A stretch of DNA of 64,000 bases from an uncultured Alistipes sp. (lineage in GTDB: Bacteria > Bacteroidota > Bacteroidia > Bacteroidales > Rikenellaceae): NCBI RefSeq assembly GCF_910580175.1, contig NZ_CAJTXD010000002.1, positions 401,550 through 465,549 on the forward strand, given 5' to 3'. The number at the start of each line of letters is the position of its first letter. The stretch's first letter is position 1. Of this stretch, positions 1-8,874 are shown in pieces. Below the pieces are notes generated by a model. The model saw nothing but the letters and a program-made list of their open reading frames with translations, searched no databases and was not told the DNA's origin. Position numbers and translations under genes: made by a program.

Positions 1-1742
1 CCTATCCTGAAGCCCTCAAGATGGTGGCCAAGCGCTATGGTATCGAGGTCAAAGAGAAGGAACTGACACCCGAGGAGGCGCGCCGCAACGACGACCGCGA
101 GTCGATGTTCGCGCTTAACGGTTGGGCGGCCGACTATTTTGCCCGCTACCTGCTGCACGAGAGCGAAGGTATGAGCGTCGGCATGACCTATTTCCGCCAG
201 ACGCGCGGCATGACCGATGCCACGATCCAAAAATTCGGCCTGGGTTTCTGTCCAGCCAAAGGCGACAAGATGTCCAAGGATGCTCTGGCAGCGGGATATA
301 AGGAGGAGTTTCTGCTCTCGACGGGGCTTTCGCTCAAGCGCGAGAGCGACGGGTCGCTCTACGACCGTTTCCGCGACCGCGTGATCTTCCCTGTGCATAA
401 CATTTCGGGCCGCATCGTGGCGTTCGGCGGACGTACGCTCCGTACCGACAAGTCGGTCGCCAAGTATCAGAATTCGCCCGAAAGCGAAATATACAGCAAG
501 AAACGCGAACTTTATGGCCTCTATTTCGCCAAGAAAGCGATCCAGCAGCAGGATTTCGCCATCATGGTGGAAGGCTATACCGATGTGATCTCGATGCACC
601 AGGCCGGGGTCGAGAACGTCGTGTCGTCGTCCGGTACTTCGTTGACGACCGAGCAGATCCGGCTGCTCAATCGTTTTACGAAGAACATTACCGTGATCTA
701 CGACGGCGACTCGGCGGGTATCCATGCGTCGTTGCGCGGTATCGACATGATCCTCAAGGAGGGCATGAACGTGCGCGTTGTGCTGTTGCCCGAACCCGAA
801 GACCCCGACTCGTTCGCCCGGAGCCATACGGCGGCTGAGTTGCAGGAGTATATCCGCACCAACGAGCAGGATTTCCTGGCTTTCAAGGCCAAGCTGCTGT
901 TGCAGGATGCCGAGGGCGACCCGATCAAGAAGGCGGCCCTCATCGGCGACATGGTGCAGTCGATCGCGCAGATTCCCGATCCCATCCAACGGTCGGTCTA
1001 CATCAAGGAGTGCGCCCGCATCATGGACATCGACGAGCAGATTCTTATCTCGGAGGTGGCCCGCAAGCGGCTGTCGACGACGGGAGACCGCGAGACCGAC
1101 GAATTCGTGCGGCGCCAGACGACCCTGCGGCGCGAGGTTCCGCGCGAACCCGAGGTGGAGTATGTGAAGCAGGTCGAGGCGGGCAGCAGTACCGATGCAC
1201 TGGAACGCGAGCTGTGCAAATATCTGCTCAAGTACGGACATTGCAAGTTCGACTTCAAGGAGGGGCGCAACATGGTGTCTTGCAACGTTGCCGAGGTAAT
1301 TTTCGACGAGCTGGCCGATGGCGATCTGACATTTCGCAACGTCCGGTACGACAAGATTCGGGCGGCCTATCTGGAGCAGTGGCAGCAACTCGGAGTAGGG
1401 GCCGAAGTGCCGGCGCATGTGTTTTTGACTCATATCGATCCCGAGGTCTGCGATGTTTCGGTCGACCTGCTCTTTTCAGACGACAACTATGTCGCCAGCG
1501 AGTTGTGGAAACGGAAAGAGGTGCACGTCGAAAGCGAGGCTGAAATGCTGGCTGTGGGCGTGCCTAAGGCTGTGGCGCTCTACAAGACCAAGGTTATTGA
1601 GGGAATGATCAAGGAGTTGCAGACCCGGCTGGACGACGCGGAGCTTTCCGAGGAGGTGCAGAGCGACGTGATGCAGCGCCTTTCGGCGCTCAACCGGGCC
1701 AAGGTAACGATGGCCAAGAAGTTGCAGCGGCTGATATTGTGA
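1..1742 (+). CDS. dnaG: DNA primase DnaG, 5' end missing
   Basis: Makes RNA primers for the replication fork. The reading frame is open to the left edge, so the N-terminal zinc-binding domain (about 100 residues in the family) lies outside the window. Counting from the first ATG at 21, the RNA polymerase core motif YDRFRDRVIFPVHN is at residues 114-127. The TOPRIM domain follows, with MVEGYTD (182-188, catalytic Glu) and YDGDSAG (227-233, metal-binding acidic residues). The C-terminal 200 residues are the poorly conserved helicase-interacting part. It stops with TGA at 1740-1742. The ATG at 21 is internal, not the real start. Identification is secure. Confidence 0.96.
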   Translation, partial: YPEALKMVAKRYGIEVKEKELTPEEARRNDDRESMFALNGWAADYFARYLLHESEGMSVGMTYFRQTRGMTDATIQKFGLGFCPAKGDKMSKDALAAGYKEEFLLSTGLSLKRESDGSLYDRFRDRVIFPVHNISGRIVAFGGRTLRTDKSVAKYQNSPESEIYSKKRELYGLYFAKKAIQQQDFAIMVEGYTDVISMHQAGVENVVSSSGTSLTTEQIRLLNRFTKNITVIYDGDSAGIHASLRGIDMILKEGMNVRVVLLPEPEDPDSFARSHTAAELQEYIRTNEQDFLAFKAKLLLQDAEGDPIKKAALIGDMVQSIAQIPDPIQRSVYIKECARIMDIDEQILISEVARKRLSTTGDRETDEFVRRQTTLRREVPREPEVEYVKQVEAGSSTDALERELCKYLLKYGHCKFDFKEGRNMVSCNVAEVIFDELADGDLTFRNVRYDKIRAAYLEQWQQLGVGAEVPAHVFLTHIDPEVCDVSVDLLFSDDNYVASELWKRKEVHVESEAEMLAVGVPKAVALYKTKVIEGMIKELQTRLDDAELSEEVQSDVMQRLSALNRAKVTMAKKLQRLIL

Positions 1743-2106
1743 AGCGGCCGGCGCTGGAAATGTCGTTCGCAGACCGCGGAAGATCGGTTGAAAAAAGGGG
1801 CGGGATTCGGGTCGTATACGCATCACTGCGCATACCGTGTGCAAACAGAAAATAAACAGAAAGATGTGTAAAACATATCAAAGATAAAAGAATTGGTTAT
1901 CTTGAACCGATTCCCACCCCTGCGACTGAAAATTGCAAATGATGTGCCGTTTTTGAATACGATGGCAGACTTTTATACTTTTTTTAATACTTTCGATCCG
2001 TCGTTTCCTGGTCTGCCGGTTCGTGCGGAGTGCGGCCGGCCGAATTGCGTCGAGGCGGTTCGGGCTGGGCACACCCGATCGGGGCGGATCATTGTTTTAG
2101 CATAAT
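1743..2106. other. intergenic, no gene seen
   Basis: 364 bases between dnaG and smpB. The right half is AT-rich. A TATCTTTG on the minus strand (1886-1879) fits the Bacteroidetes -7 element but points away from smpB into the end of dnaG, with no gene to serve. No convincing ORF, hairpin or RNA gene was recognised. Confidence 0.5.
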
Positions 2107-2571
2107 ATGAACGAACAGAAAAAAATAAATATTCGAAACAAGCGCGCCACGTTCGATTACGAGATTCTCGAAGAGTGGGTCGCCGGCATCGTCCTGGTCG
2201 GCACGGAGATCAAGTCGATCCGTGCGGGCAAGGCGTCGATGACCGATTCGTTTTGTTATTTCGACAAGGGCGAGGTGTGGATCCGCGGGGTCAACATCGC
2301 CGAATATGCTTGGGGCACCTGCAACAACCATGCGCCGCGCCGCGACCGCAAATTGTTGTTGACGGCCCGTGAAATCGGCAAGATGCAGCGTGCCGCCCAG
2401 GACAAGGGGCTTACGATCGTGGGGCTGCGGCTGTTCCTGAACGAGCGCGGGCTGGCGAAAGTCGTCGTCGGCCTGGCTCGCGGCCGCAAGTCCTATGACA
2501 AGCGCGAGTACCTTAAGGAGAACGACGCCCGTCGCGAAATGGACAAGGCGATGAAAAATTTCAAACGATGA
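2107..2571 (+). CDS. smpB: SsrA-binding protein SmpB
   Basis: Partner of tmRNA in trans-translation: it carries tmRNA to ribosomes stalled without a stop codon. The 154 residues match the usual family length (about 150-160). Recognisable are the N-terminal RNKRATFDYEILE segment, the conserved GTEIKSIRAGKASM core and the basic C-terminal tail (KREYLKENDARREMDKAMK), which enters the mRNA channel. The start ATG at 2107 is the first in frame and leaves no extra residues. It stands alone between dnaG and tsaB in the same direction. The tmRNA gene itself was not seen in the window. Confidence 0.96.
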   Translation: MNEQKKINIRNKRATFDYEILEEWVAGIVLVGTEIKSIRAGKASMTDSFCYFDKGEVWIRGVNIAEYAWGTCNNHAPRRDRKLLLTAREIGKMQRAAQDKGLTIVGLRLFLNERGLAKVVVGLARGRKSYDKREYLKENDARREMDKAMKNFKR

Positions 2572-2600
2572 TCCGAACGATCGCAAACAGGCAGTAGATT

Positions 2601-3308
2601 ATGTCACTTATTCTTTGCATGGAAACCGGCACCGACATCTGTTCGGTGGGGATTGCGCGCGACGGCGTGCTGTTGTCGCTGCGCGAGAGCGACCAGGGGC
2701 GCGACCATGCCCGCAAGGCGGCGCTGTTCGTCGACGAACTATTGCGCGAAACCGGCATCGCACCCGACGATCTGGATGCTGTGGCCGTGGGCAAGGGGCC
2801 GGGTTCCTATACGGGGTTGCGGATCGGCGTGTCGCTGGCCAAAGGGTTGTGCTACGGTCTCGGCAAACCGTTGATCGCCGTGGGGTCGCTCGATGCTTTG
2901 GTCGAGGTGGCGCGCGAAGATCACGAAGCCGGCATTCTGTCGGTCGACGATTGGGATCGCGCTTTGTTGTGTCCGATGGTGGACGCCCGGCGCATGGAGG
3001 TCTATGCCCAGGTTTTCGACAGCGCAGGTGTGCCGCAGAACGAGGTGGCGGCCGAGGTAGTCGACGGCGAGAGTTTCGCCGCGTTCCGCCGCTCGGGGCG
3101 GCCGTTCGTCATCTTCGGCAACGGCGCCCGCAAGTGCGCCGACCTGCTGCCCGACGCCCGGCTGGTCGAAGTGGCACCGTCCGCCCGGGGGCTGGCCCGA
3201 CTGGCCCAGCAGGCACTCGATGCGGGTCGCACGGAGGATGTTGCCTACTTCGAACCTTTCTATCTGAAGGATTTCGTCGTTACGACTTCGAAGAAAAAAC
3301 TGTTTTGA
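2601..3308 (+). CDS. tsaB: tRNA t6A biosynthesis protein TsaB
   Basis: Non-catalytic partner of TsaD in the complex that adds threonylcarbamoyl to A37 of ANN-decoding tRNAs. It is an ASKHA-fold protein: MSLILCMETGTDICSVGI at the N-terminus is the first nucleotide-binding strand pair, and GKGPGSYTGLRIGVSLAKG (residues about 66-84) is the family signature. Length 235 is typical. The gene starts 29 bases after smpB. Its TGA stop (3306-3308) overlaps a possible TTG start of the next small ORF. Confidence 0.93.
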   Translation: MSLILCMETGTDICSVGIARDGVLLSLRESDQGRDHARKAALFVDELLRETGIAPDDLDAVAVGKGPGSYTGLRIGVSLAKGLCYGLGKPLIAVGSLDALVEVAREDHEAGILSVDDWDRALLCPMVDARRMEVYAQVFDSAGVPQNEVAAEVVDGESFAAFRRSGRPFVIFGNGARKCADLLPDARLVEVAPSARGLARLAQQALDAGRTEDVAYFEPFYLKDFVVTTSKKKLF

Positions 3309-3586
3309 CTCGGCCGGAACTGATCGCGGCGCTCTCGGGGCGGTTCCGTGCGAATTTTGCCGATGCGCTCGGGCGTATTGCCGAGACTGCCGGTGCCTGG
3401 GCCGTCGACCCGGCTTCCAAGGTGGCCGTACGCATCGGGGCCGTCGAAGTGCTGCGGGGTTGCTGCGAACAGGTTCCGTGGGTCATCGAAACATGGGACG
3501 ATCTTATGGCGATGTTGGCCCGCGATGCCACTCCCGGTATCGCCTGTCGGCTCCGGCGAAGTTGGGGCGCTGCTGTCCGGAAGTAA
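3305..3586 (+). CDS. possible small protein coupled to tsaB
   Basis: A 93-codon frame begins with TTG at 3305 inside the tsaB stop (TTGA overlap) and runs to TAA at 3584-3586. Codon choice (GCC, CTG, ATC, GGG, CGG) looks like the neighbouring genes, and the translation has an amphipathic-helical look (RPELIAALSGRFRANFADAL...). No ATG is available near the start, so it needs a TTG start coupled to tsaB. I recognise no family. The alternative is chance open frame in GC-rich 3' flanking DNA. Confidence 0.4.
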   Translation: MTRPELIAALSGRFRANFADALGRIAETAGAWAVDPASKVAVRIGAVEVLRGCCEQVPWVIETWDDLMAMLARDATPGIACRLRRSWGAAVRK

Positions 3587-3721
3587 CCGGACATTAATAT
3601 TCCGTTGCCGACAAAGGGCTGTCGACACGGCTATGATGTTGAAATCCGCTTATAAATAGTTGATTGCGTGCTGTTGCGGTGTTAGGGTGCTATATTGTCC
3701 GAGTGTCTTTTGGGTGGCGCC

Positions 3722-5065
3722 CTATGGATTCGGTGTGCCCGGTGTGCCCGGCGAATCCTCTTCGCTGCCGGACAATTCCAGCGTGCGGGCAGCGTGCTGG
3801 CGCTTGGTTTGCAGCCGGGCGGTTTTGCGCAGGCGTTCGCCCACACGGATGATGTTGTCGTTGCCCGTGCAGAGACGTTTGTGGGCGTCGTCGTAGGCGT
3901 CGCGCGCCTTGTCCAGGGCCGCCCCGACCCCTTCGAGCGAGGAGGTAAAAGCCACCAGCTGTTCGTAGAGTTTCAGTCCGCAGGCTGCTATTTCTTTGGT
4001 ATTTTTGTCCTGGTCGTTGTATTTCCAGAGGTCGGCTACCAATTTGAGCAGTGCGAAAAGGTTCGTAGGCGACGAGACGATGACTTTTTTTTCGTAGGCG
4101 TCGGCCCAGATCGATGTATCGTTCTGTAATGCAGCAAGAAATGCTGGTTCGTTGGGCACGAACATGATGACGAAATCCGGCGAGTCGAGCAGTCGTTGGT
4201 ATTCCTTGCGCCCCAGCTCCGCGACGTGTTGACGCACCGAAGCCACATGCGCGGCCATGTGGTGGCGGCGCTCCTCTTCGGTGTCGGCGGCTGTGTAGTT
4301 GACGAAAGCCGTGAGCGAGACTTTCGAGTCGATGACGATGTTTTTCTTTTCGGGCAGATGCAGCACCACGTCGGGCCGCAAGTTGCGCCCCTCGGCATCC
4401 TTGATGTTGTATTGGGTTTCGTAGTGGATGCCTTTGAGCAGCGACGAGTTGTCGAGAATGGTTTCCAGCAGCATTTCGCCCCAGTCTCCCTGCACCTTGG
4501 AATTGCCTTTGAGCGCATCGGTCAGGTTCTGCGCGTCGGCCGAGATGGTGCGGTTCAGCTCGATGAGCCGTTGCAGCTCGTTTTTCAGTTCGCCGCGTTG
4601 CGAGGTATGGGTTGTGTGGATCTCTTCCACGCGTTTGCGGAAGTCGGCGATGTTGTCTTTGAACGGTTTGAGCAGCAGGTCGATCGACTCCTGGCTCGTC
4701 TGACGGAAGCGCTGCGACTGTTCGCCCAGGATTTCGGTCGCCAAGTTGCGGAATTGCAGTCGCAGGGCTTCCTCCTCCTTTTCGCGGCGCAGCTTTTCGG
4801 CATCGCGTTCCTCGGCCGTACGGCGGCGCAGGGCTTCAAGCTCGGTTTCGGTGCGGGCACGCAGAGCTGCCAGCTCTTTTTCGGCATCGGCGCGTGCCGC
4901 AACCTGGATGCGGGTTTCTTCTTCGGCTTTTTCGCGGGCTGTTTCAGCCGTGTTCTTTTCCGTCGCCAGGCGTGCGGTCTCGCGGCGCTGTGTTTTGCAG
5001 ATGGCCGCCAAGGCCGCTGCGAGGGCGCCGAACAAGATGGTCGTTATGAGAGTAAGAGTCTCCAT
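3722..5065 (-). CDS. rmuC: DNA recombination protein RmuC
   Basis: RmuC-family protein; in E. coli it limits inversions at short inverted repeats, and the conserved domain resembles a restriction-type nuclease fold. From the ATG at 5065 it has a short membrane-anchor helix (about residues 5-23, LTLITTILFGALAAALAAI), a long Ala/Glu/Arg-rich coiled coil to about residue 180, then the RmuC domain. In that domain LRPDVVLHLP and IVIDSKVSL supply the PD...DxK-like acidic and basic residues. A second ATG at 5071 would add two residues. The extreme C-terminus is Gly/Thr/Pro-rich. Confidence 0.92.
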   Translation of the reverse strand: METLTLITTILFGALAAALAAICKTQRRETARLATEKNTAETAREKAEEETRIQVAARADAEKELAALRARTETELEALRRRTAEERDAEKLRREKEEEALRLQFRNLATEILGEQSQRFRQTSQESIDLLLKPFKDNIADFRKRVEEIHTTHTSQRGELKNELQRLIELNRTISADAQNLTDALKGNSKVQGDWGEMLLETILDNSSLLKGIHYETQYNIKDAEGRNLRPDVVLHLPEKKNIVIDSKVSLTAFVNYTAADTEEERRHHMAAHVASVRQHVAELGRKEYQRLLDSPDFVIMFVPNEPAFLAALQNDTSIWADAYEKKVIVSSPTNLFALLKLVADLWKYNDQDKNTKEIAACGLKLYEQLVAFTSSLEGVGAALDKARDAYDDAHKRLCTGNDNIIRVGERLRKTARLQTKRQHAARTLELSGSEEDSPGTPGTPNP

Positions 5066-5152
5066 ATTCATAAAAATGCGATTGTTTTTTGTGCGAACCG
5101 TAGATTGCGTCGATTTTTGAAAGTGTCGGTTTTGCCTGCTACTCGGCTCCGA

Positions 5153-5170
5153 CAAAAATAGCAAATTTAA
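5153..5170 (-). promoter_or_regulatory. rmuC promoter -7 elements
   Basis: Two overlapping candidates on the minus strand fit TAnnTTTG: TATTTTTG (5160-5153) and TAAATTTG (5170-5163). They lie about 90 bases upstream of the rmuC ATG. Inferred from the consensus only. Confidence 0.45.
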
Positions 5171-5259
5171 TTTGCTTTTGCGCGCGTTCGCCGGTCGGGC
5201 GTTGCCGAAATTCTTTTAACAAGTGAAAAGATACTTTTCGACATTGATCTTATTTTTCT

Positions 5260-5267
5260 TATTTTTG
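5260..5267 (+). promoter_or_regulatory. rpe promoter -7 element
   Basis: TATTTTTG fits the Bacteroidetes -7 consensus. It lies 16 bases upstream of the rpe ATG, giving a very short leader. It is divergent from the rmuC promoter. Confidence 0.5.
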
Positions 5268-5283
5268 TAAAAAAATCCGCCCT

Positions 5284-5934
5284 ATGCCCCGTATCGTAGC
5301 TCCTTCGATGCTTTCGGCCGACTTCGGACACCTCGACCGCGACACCCGCATGGTCGGCCGCAGCGCCGCCCAGTGGATTCACATCGATGTGATGGACGGT
5401 GTCTTCGTGCCTAACATCTCGTTCGGATTTCCCGTGCTGAAGGCTATCCGCAAGGCTTCGGCCAAGTGTCTCGACGTGCATCTGATGATCGTGGAGCCGG
5501 AGCGTTACGCGGAGCGGTTCGCGGAGGCCGGGGCCGACATCGTCACGTTTCATTATGAGGCTGCCGACGATGTGCGGGGCTGTATCGACCGCATTCGCCG
5601 GGCCGGCGCGCGCGCGGGTATCTCCGTCAAGCCTGCTACGCCGGTCGAAGTGTTGCGCGACATCCTGCCGCTGGTCGACATGGTGCTCGTCATGAGCGTC
5701 GAACCCGGTTTCGGCGGTCAGGCGTTCATTCCTGAATCGTTGCAGAAAATTGCCGACCTGCGGGCTATGGCCCGAGAACAGGGTCTCGAAATGCTCATCG
5801 AGGTCGACGGCGGCATTTCGGCCCGTAATGCCGGCGCAATCTATGCCGCCGGGGCCGATGTGCTGGTGGCCGGGAGCAGCATTTTCGGTGCCGATGATCC
5901 CGAAGCCGAAATCATGCGGATGCTCGATGCGTAG
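5284..5934 (+). CDS. rpe: ribulose-phosphate 3-epimerase
   Basis: Interconverts ribulose-5-phosphate and xylulose-5-phosphate in the pentose phosphate pathway; a metal-dependent TIM barrel. Family motifs are all present: PSMLSADFGHL at the N-terminus, WIHIDVMDGVFVPNISFG with the catalytic Asp and metal ligands, DVHLMI, MSVEPGFGGQAF, and EVDGGIS with the second catalytic Asp. The 216-residue length is normal. The ATG at 5284 is preceded by a good -7 element. Confidence 0.97.
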   Translation: MPRIVAPSMLSADFGHLDRDTRMVGRSAAQWIHIDVMDGVFVPNISFGFPVLKAIRKASAKCLDVHLMIVEPERYAERFAEAGADIVTFHYEAADDVRGCIDRIRRAGARAGISVKPATPVEVLRDILPLVDMVLVMSVEPGFGGQAFIPESLQKIADLRAMAREQGLEMLIEVDGGISARNAGAIYAAGADVLVAGSSIFGADDPEAEIMRMLDA

Positions 5935-5982
5935 GGCGGCCATTTATTTCTGCTCGCCGCATCGGGATTGGGGATAAATCGC

Positions 5983-5990
5983 TACCTTTG
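5983..5990 (+). promoter_or_regulatory. promoter of the ABC-F gene, possibly leaderless
   Basis: TACCTTTG is a perfect TAnnTTTG element ending only 4 bases before the ATG at 5995. Bacteroidetes transcription usually starts about 5-8 bases after this box, so the transcript would begin at or next to the start codon. Confidence 0.5.
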
Positions 5991-5994
5991 CGGT

Positions 5995-7935
5995 ATGATT
6001 TCTTTAGACAACTTGACGGTCAGCTACGGCGGCTGGACGCTTTTCGACAATATTTCATTCCTTATCAATCCCAAGGATCGCATCGGTCTGGTGGGCAAGA
6101 ACGGTGCGGGCAAAACTACGCTTCTGCGCATCATTACCGGCGAGCAGCAACCCACGTCGGGTGCTGTGACGGTCAACGGAGAGTGTACGATCGGCTATTT
6201 GCCGCAGACCATGCGCGTGGCCGACACCACCACGCTGGTCGACGAGACGGCCAAGGCGTTCGAGGAGGTGCTGCGTCTGGAGGCCGAAATCGAGCGGCTC
6301 ACGCGCGAAATCGCCGAACGCACCGATTACGAGAGTGCCGACTACGAACAGTTGCTCCATCGGCTCAACGACGCACAGGATCACTATCATATCCTCGGCG
6401 GGGAGACGCGCGACGCCGACATCGAAAAGACGCTTTTGGGCCTCGGTTTCAAGCGCGAGGACTTCGGACGCGCCACGAGCGAATTCTCGGGCGGCTGGCG
6501 CATGCGCATCGAGCTGGCCAAGCTGCTGTTGCGGCGGCCGTCGATCTTCCTGCTGGACGAACCGACCAACCACCTCGACATCGAGTCGATCCAATGGCTC
6601 GAAGAATACCTGCGCAACTACAACGGCGCCGTGCTGCTGATTTCGCACGACCGGGCCTTTCTGGACAATGTGACCAACCGTACGGTCGAACTCTCGCTGG
6701 GCAAAGTGACTGATTACAAGGTCTCCTATTCCAAATATGTCGTGCTGCGGGCCGAGCGCCGGGCACAGCAGATGGCAGCCTACGAGAACCAGCAGCGCAT
6801 GATCGAGAAGACCGAGGAGTTCATCGAGAAGTTCCGCTACAAACCCACCAAGTCGAACCAGGTGCAGTCGCGCATCAAGCAGTTGGAGCGGCTCGACCGG
6901 CTCGAAATCGAGGAGGAAGACTTGGCAGCGCTCAACATCAAGTTCCCGCCCGCGCCGCGTTCGGGGCAGATCGTGGCCGAGATCAACGAGGCGGGCATGT
7001 CGTTCGGCCCGAAGCACGTTTTCAGCGGCGCCAACTTCACGATCGGCAAGGGCGACCGCATCGCCCTGGTGGGCCGCAACGGCGAGGGTAAGACCACGTT
7101 GGCGCGCATGCTCATCGGGCAGCTGACGCCGACCGAGGGATCGATACGTTTGGGGGCCAATGTGAACATCGGCTACTATGCCCAGAACCAGGACGACCTG
7201 ATGGACGGCGAATTCACGGTCTACGACACCCTCGACCGCGTGGCTGTGGGCGATATCCGCACGCGTCTGCGCGACATTCTGGGGGCGTTCCTTTTCCGTG
7301 GCGAAGATATCGACAAGAAGGTCAAGGTGCTGTCGGGCGGCGAACGGGCGCGTCTGGCCATGGCACGCATGATGCTTGAACCGCGTAACCTGCTGGTGCT
7401 CGACGAGCCGACGAACCACATGGACATGCGCTCGAAAGATATTCTCAAAAGCGCCATCATGAAGTATGACGGCACGGTAGTCGTCGTGTCGCACGACCGC
7501 GAATTCCTTGATGGCATGGTCGACAAAGTGTATGAATTCCGCGACGGAGCCGTCAAGGAATACTTGGGCGGCATCTACTATTTCCTCGAAAAACGCAAGG
7601 TCGAATCGTTGCAGGAGATCGAGCGGCGCGATGTACCGCAAAAAAACAAAGGCGTTTCCGAGAAACCCGCGGCGACCTCCGGCAAACTCTCCTACGAACA
7701 GAAGAAAGAACAAGAGAAGCAGGTGCGCAAACTTCGCAAGGCCGTGGAGAGCATTGAAGCCGAACTGGCCGACATCGAGCGCCGCATCGCCGACTACGAT
7801 GCGAAGTTCGCCGCAGCGACCGAATACAACGAGGCCGACTACAAGGCCTACAACGAACTTAAGACTCGTTACGACCACCAGATGCACGAGTGGGAGAAAG
7901 CGTCGTACGAGCTGGAAATAACGGAAGAACAGTAG
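5995..7935 (+). CDS. ABC-F family ATPase (Uup/EttA-like)
   Basis: Soluble twin-ATPase of the ABC-F family, which acts on ribosomes rather than in transport. The first cassette has Walker A GKNGAGKTT, signature FSGGWRMRIELAKLL and Walker B IFLLDEPTNHLD. A charged linker follows (about residues 240-300). The second cassette has GRNGEGKTT, LSGGERARLAMARMML and LLVLDEPTNHMD. No transmembrane segments are present. The C-terminal 90 residues form a coiled coil like that of Uup. The ATG at 5995 (MISLDNLTV) was chosen because it starts the first ABC strand; a frame open further upstream adds nine non-homologous residues across the promoter. Subfamily is not settled. Confidence 0.93.
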   Translation: MISLDNLTVSYGGWTLFDNISFLINPKDRIGLVGKNGAGKTTLLRIITGEQQPTSGAVTVNGECTIGYLPQTMRVADTTTLVDETAKAFEEVLRLEAEIERLTREIAERTDYESADYEQLLHRLNDAQDHYHILGGETRDADIEKTLLGLGFKREDFGRATSEFSGGWRMRIELAKLLLRRPSIFLLDEPTNHLDIESIQWLEEYLRNYNGAVLLISHDRAFLDNVTNRTVELSLGKVTDYKVSYSKYVVLRAERRAQQMAAYENQQRMIEKTEEFIEKFRYKPTKSNQVQSRIKQLERLDRLEIEEEDLAALNIKFPPAPRSGQIVAEINEAGMSFGPKHVFSGANFTIGKGDRIALVGRNGEGKTTLARMLIGQLTPTEGSIRLGANVNIGYYAQNQDDLMDGEFTVYDTLDRVAVGDIRTRLRDILGAFLFRGEDIDKKVKVLSGGERARLAMARMMLEPRNLLVLDEPTNHMDMRSKDILKSAIMKYDGTVVVVSHDREFLDGMVDKVYEFRDGAVKEYLGGIYYFLEKRKVESLQEIERRDVPQKNKGVSEKPAATSGKLSYEQKKEQEKQVRKLRKAVESIEAELADIERRIADYDAKFAAATEYNEADYKAYNELKTRYDHQMHEWEKASYELEITEEQ

Positions 7936-8098
7936 GGGAGCCTGGGTGCTTTGCGAACGCAGCCGGTGGGGAGAACTTGTCTGAAAACCCGGTTCCGAAA
8001 AGAGTCGGCAGACCCACAGGGCGGAACCTTGCGTCGGGAAGTCGCGGCTCGCACAGCTGTTCGGGCCGAATGGATTGCAAGAAAAAATAATTGATAAT

Positions 8099-8830
8099 AT
8101 GAACGATAACCTTATTTTCGGTATCCGGCCTGTGGCCGAAGCGATCGAGGCGGGCCGGCAGATCGAGCGGCTCTACATCCGCAAGGGGGCCGAGGGCCAG
8201 TTGATGCAGGAACTGAAAGACCTCTGCGCGCGCCACCGCCTGCGCTGGCAGGAGGTGCCGGTCGAGAAACTCAACCGGCTCACGCGCGGCAATCACCAGG
8301 GCGTGGTGGCGCAGACGGCGGCGATCGAATATGTTGAGCTGTCGGATATTCTGGAGCGGGTGCCCGACGACGAAACGCCCCTCGTCGTGCTTTTCGATGG
8401 TGTGACCGACGTGCGCAACTTCGGAGCCATCGCCCGGTCGGCCGAGTGTGCCGGGGCGCATGGTCTGATCGCGCCGCTGAAGAACTCGGCGCCTGTCAAC
8501 GCCGAAGCTATCCGCTCGTCGGCCGGAGCGCTGACGACGATTCCGGTGTGCCGCGTGGGTTCGGTGCGCAACACGCTCAAGACGTTGCAGAGCGAGGGAT
8601 TCCAGGTCGTCGCAGCGACCGAGAAGAGCCGCAAACTCCTCTACGATGCCGATTTCCGCAAGCCTACGGTGCTCGTCATGGGAGCCGAGGACACGGGAAT
8701 CTCCAAAGAGGTGCTCAAGATGTGCGACGAACAGCTGGCCATTCCGCTCATCGGCCACATCGAGTCGCTCAACGTCTCGGCGGCCGCCGCCGTGATGCTT
8801 TTCGAGGTCGTACGGCAGCGAATTAATTGA
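8099..8830 (+). CDS. rlmB: 23S rRNA 2'-O-methyltransferase RlmB (TrmH/SpoU family)
   Basis: SPOUT-class RNA methyltransferase. An N-terminal SpoU substrate-binding domain (DNLIFGIRPVAEAIEAG, about residues 1-75) precedes the knotted catalytic domain, whose motifs are LFDGVTDVRNFGAIARSAECAGA, LVMGAEDTGIS and IPLIGHIESLNVSAAAAVMLFE. The 243-residue length suits RlmB, which methylates G2251 of 23S rRNA; a related tRNA or rRNA target is possible. The ATG at 8099 is preferred over an earlier in-frame codon at 8075 because the family starts just before the domain. A 163-base gap separates it from the ABC-F gene. Confidence 0.9.
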   Translation: MNDNLIFGIRPVAEAIEAGRQIERLYIRKGAEGQLMQELKDLCARHRLRWQEVPVEKLNRLTRGNHQGVVAQTAAIEYVELSDILERVPDDETPLVVLFDGVTDVRNFGAIARSAECAGAHGLIAPLKNSAPVNAEAIRSSAGALTTIPVCRVGSVRNTLKTLQSEGFQVVAATEKSRKLLYDADFRKPTVLVMGAEDTGISKEVLKMCDEQLAIPLIGHIESLNVSAAAAVMLFEVVRQRIN

Positions 8831-8874
8831 AAATGGCGAGTTCCTGGCTGGAGATTTTTTAAACGATTGATTCT

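Noticed and set aside
6055..7887. 610-codon open frame opposite the ABC-F gene
   Set aside because: Antisense shadow of a clear ABC-F protein; no motif of its own.
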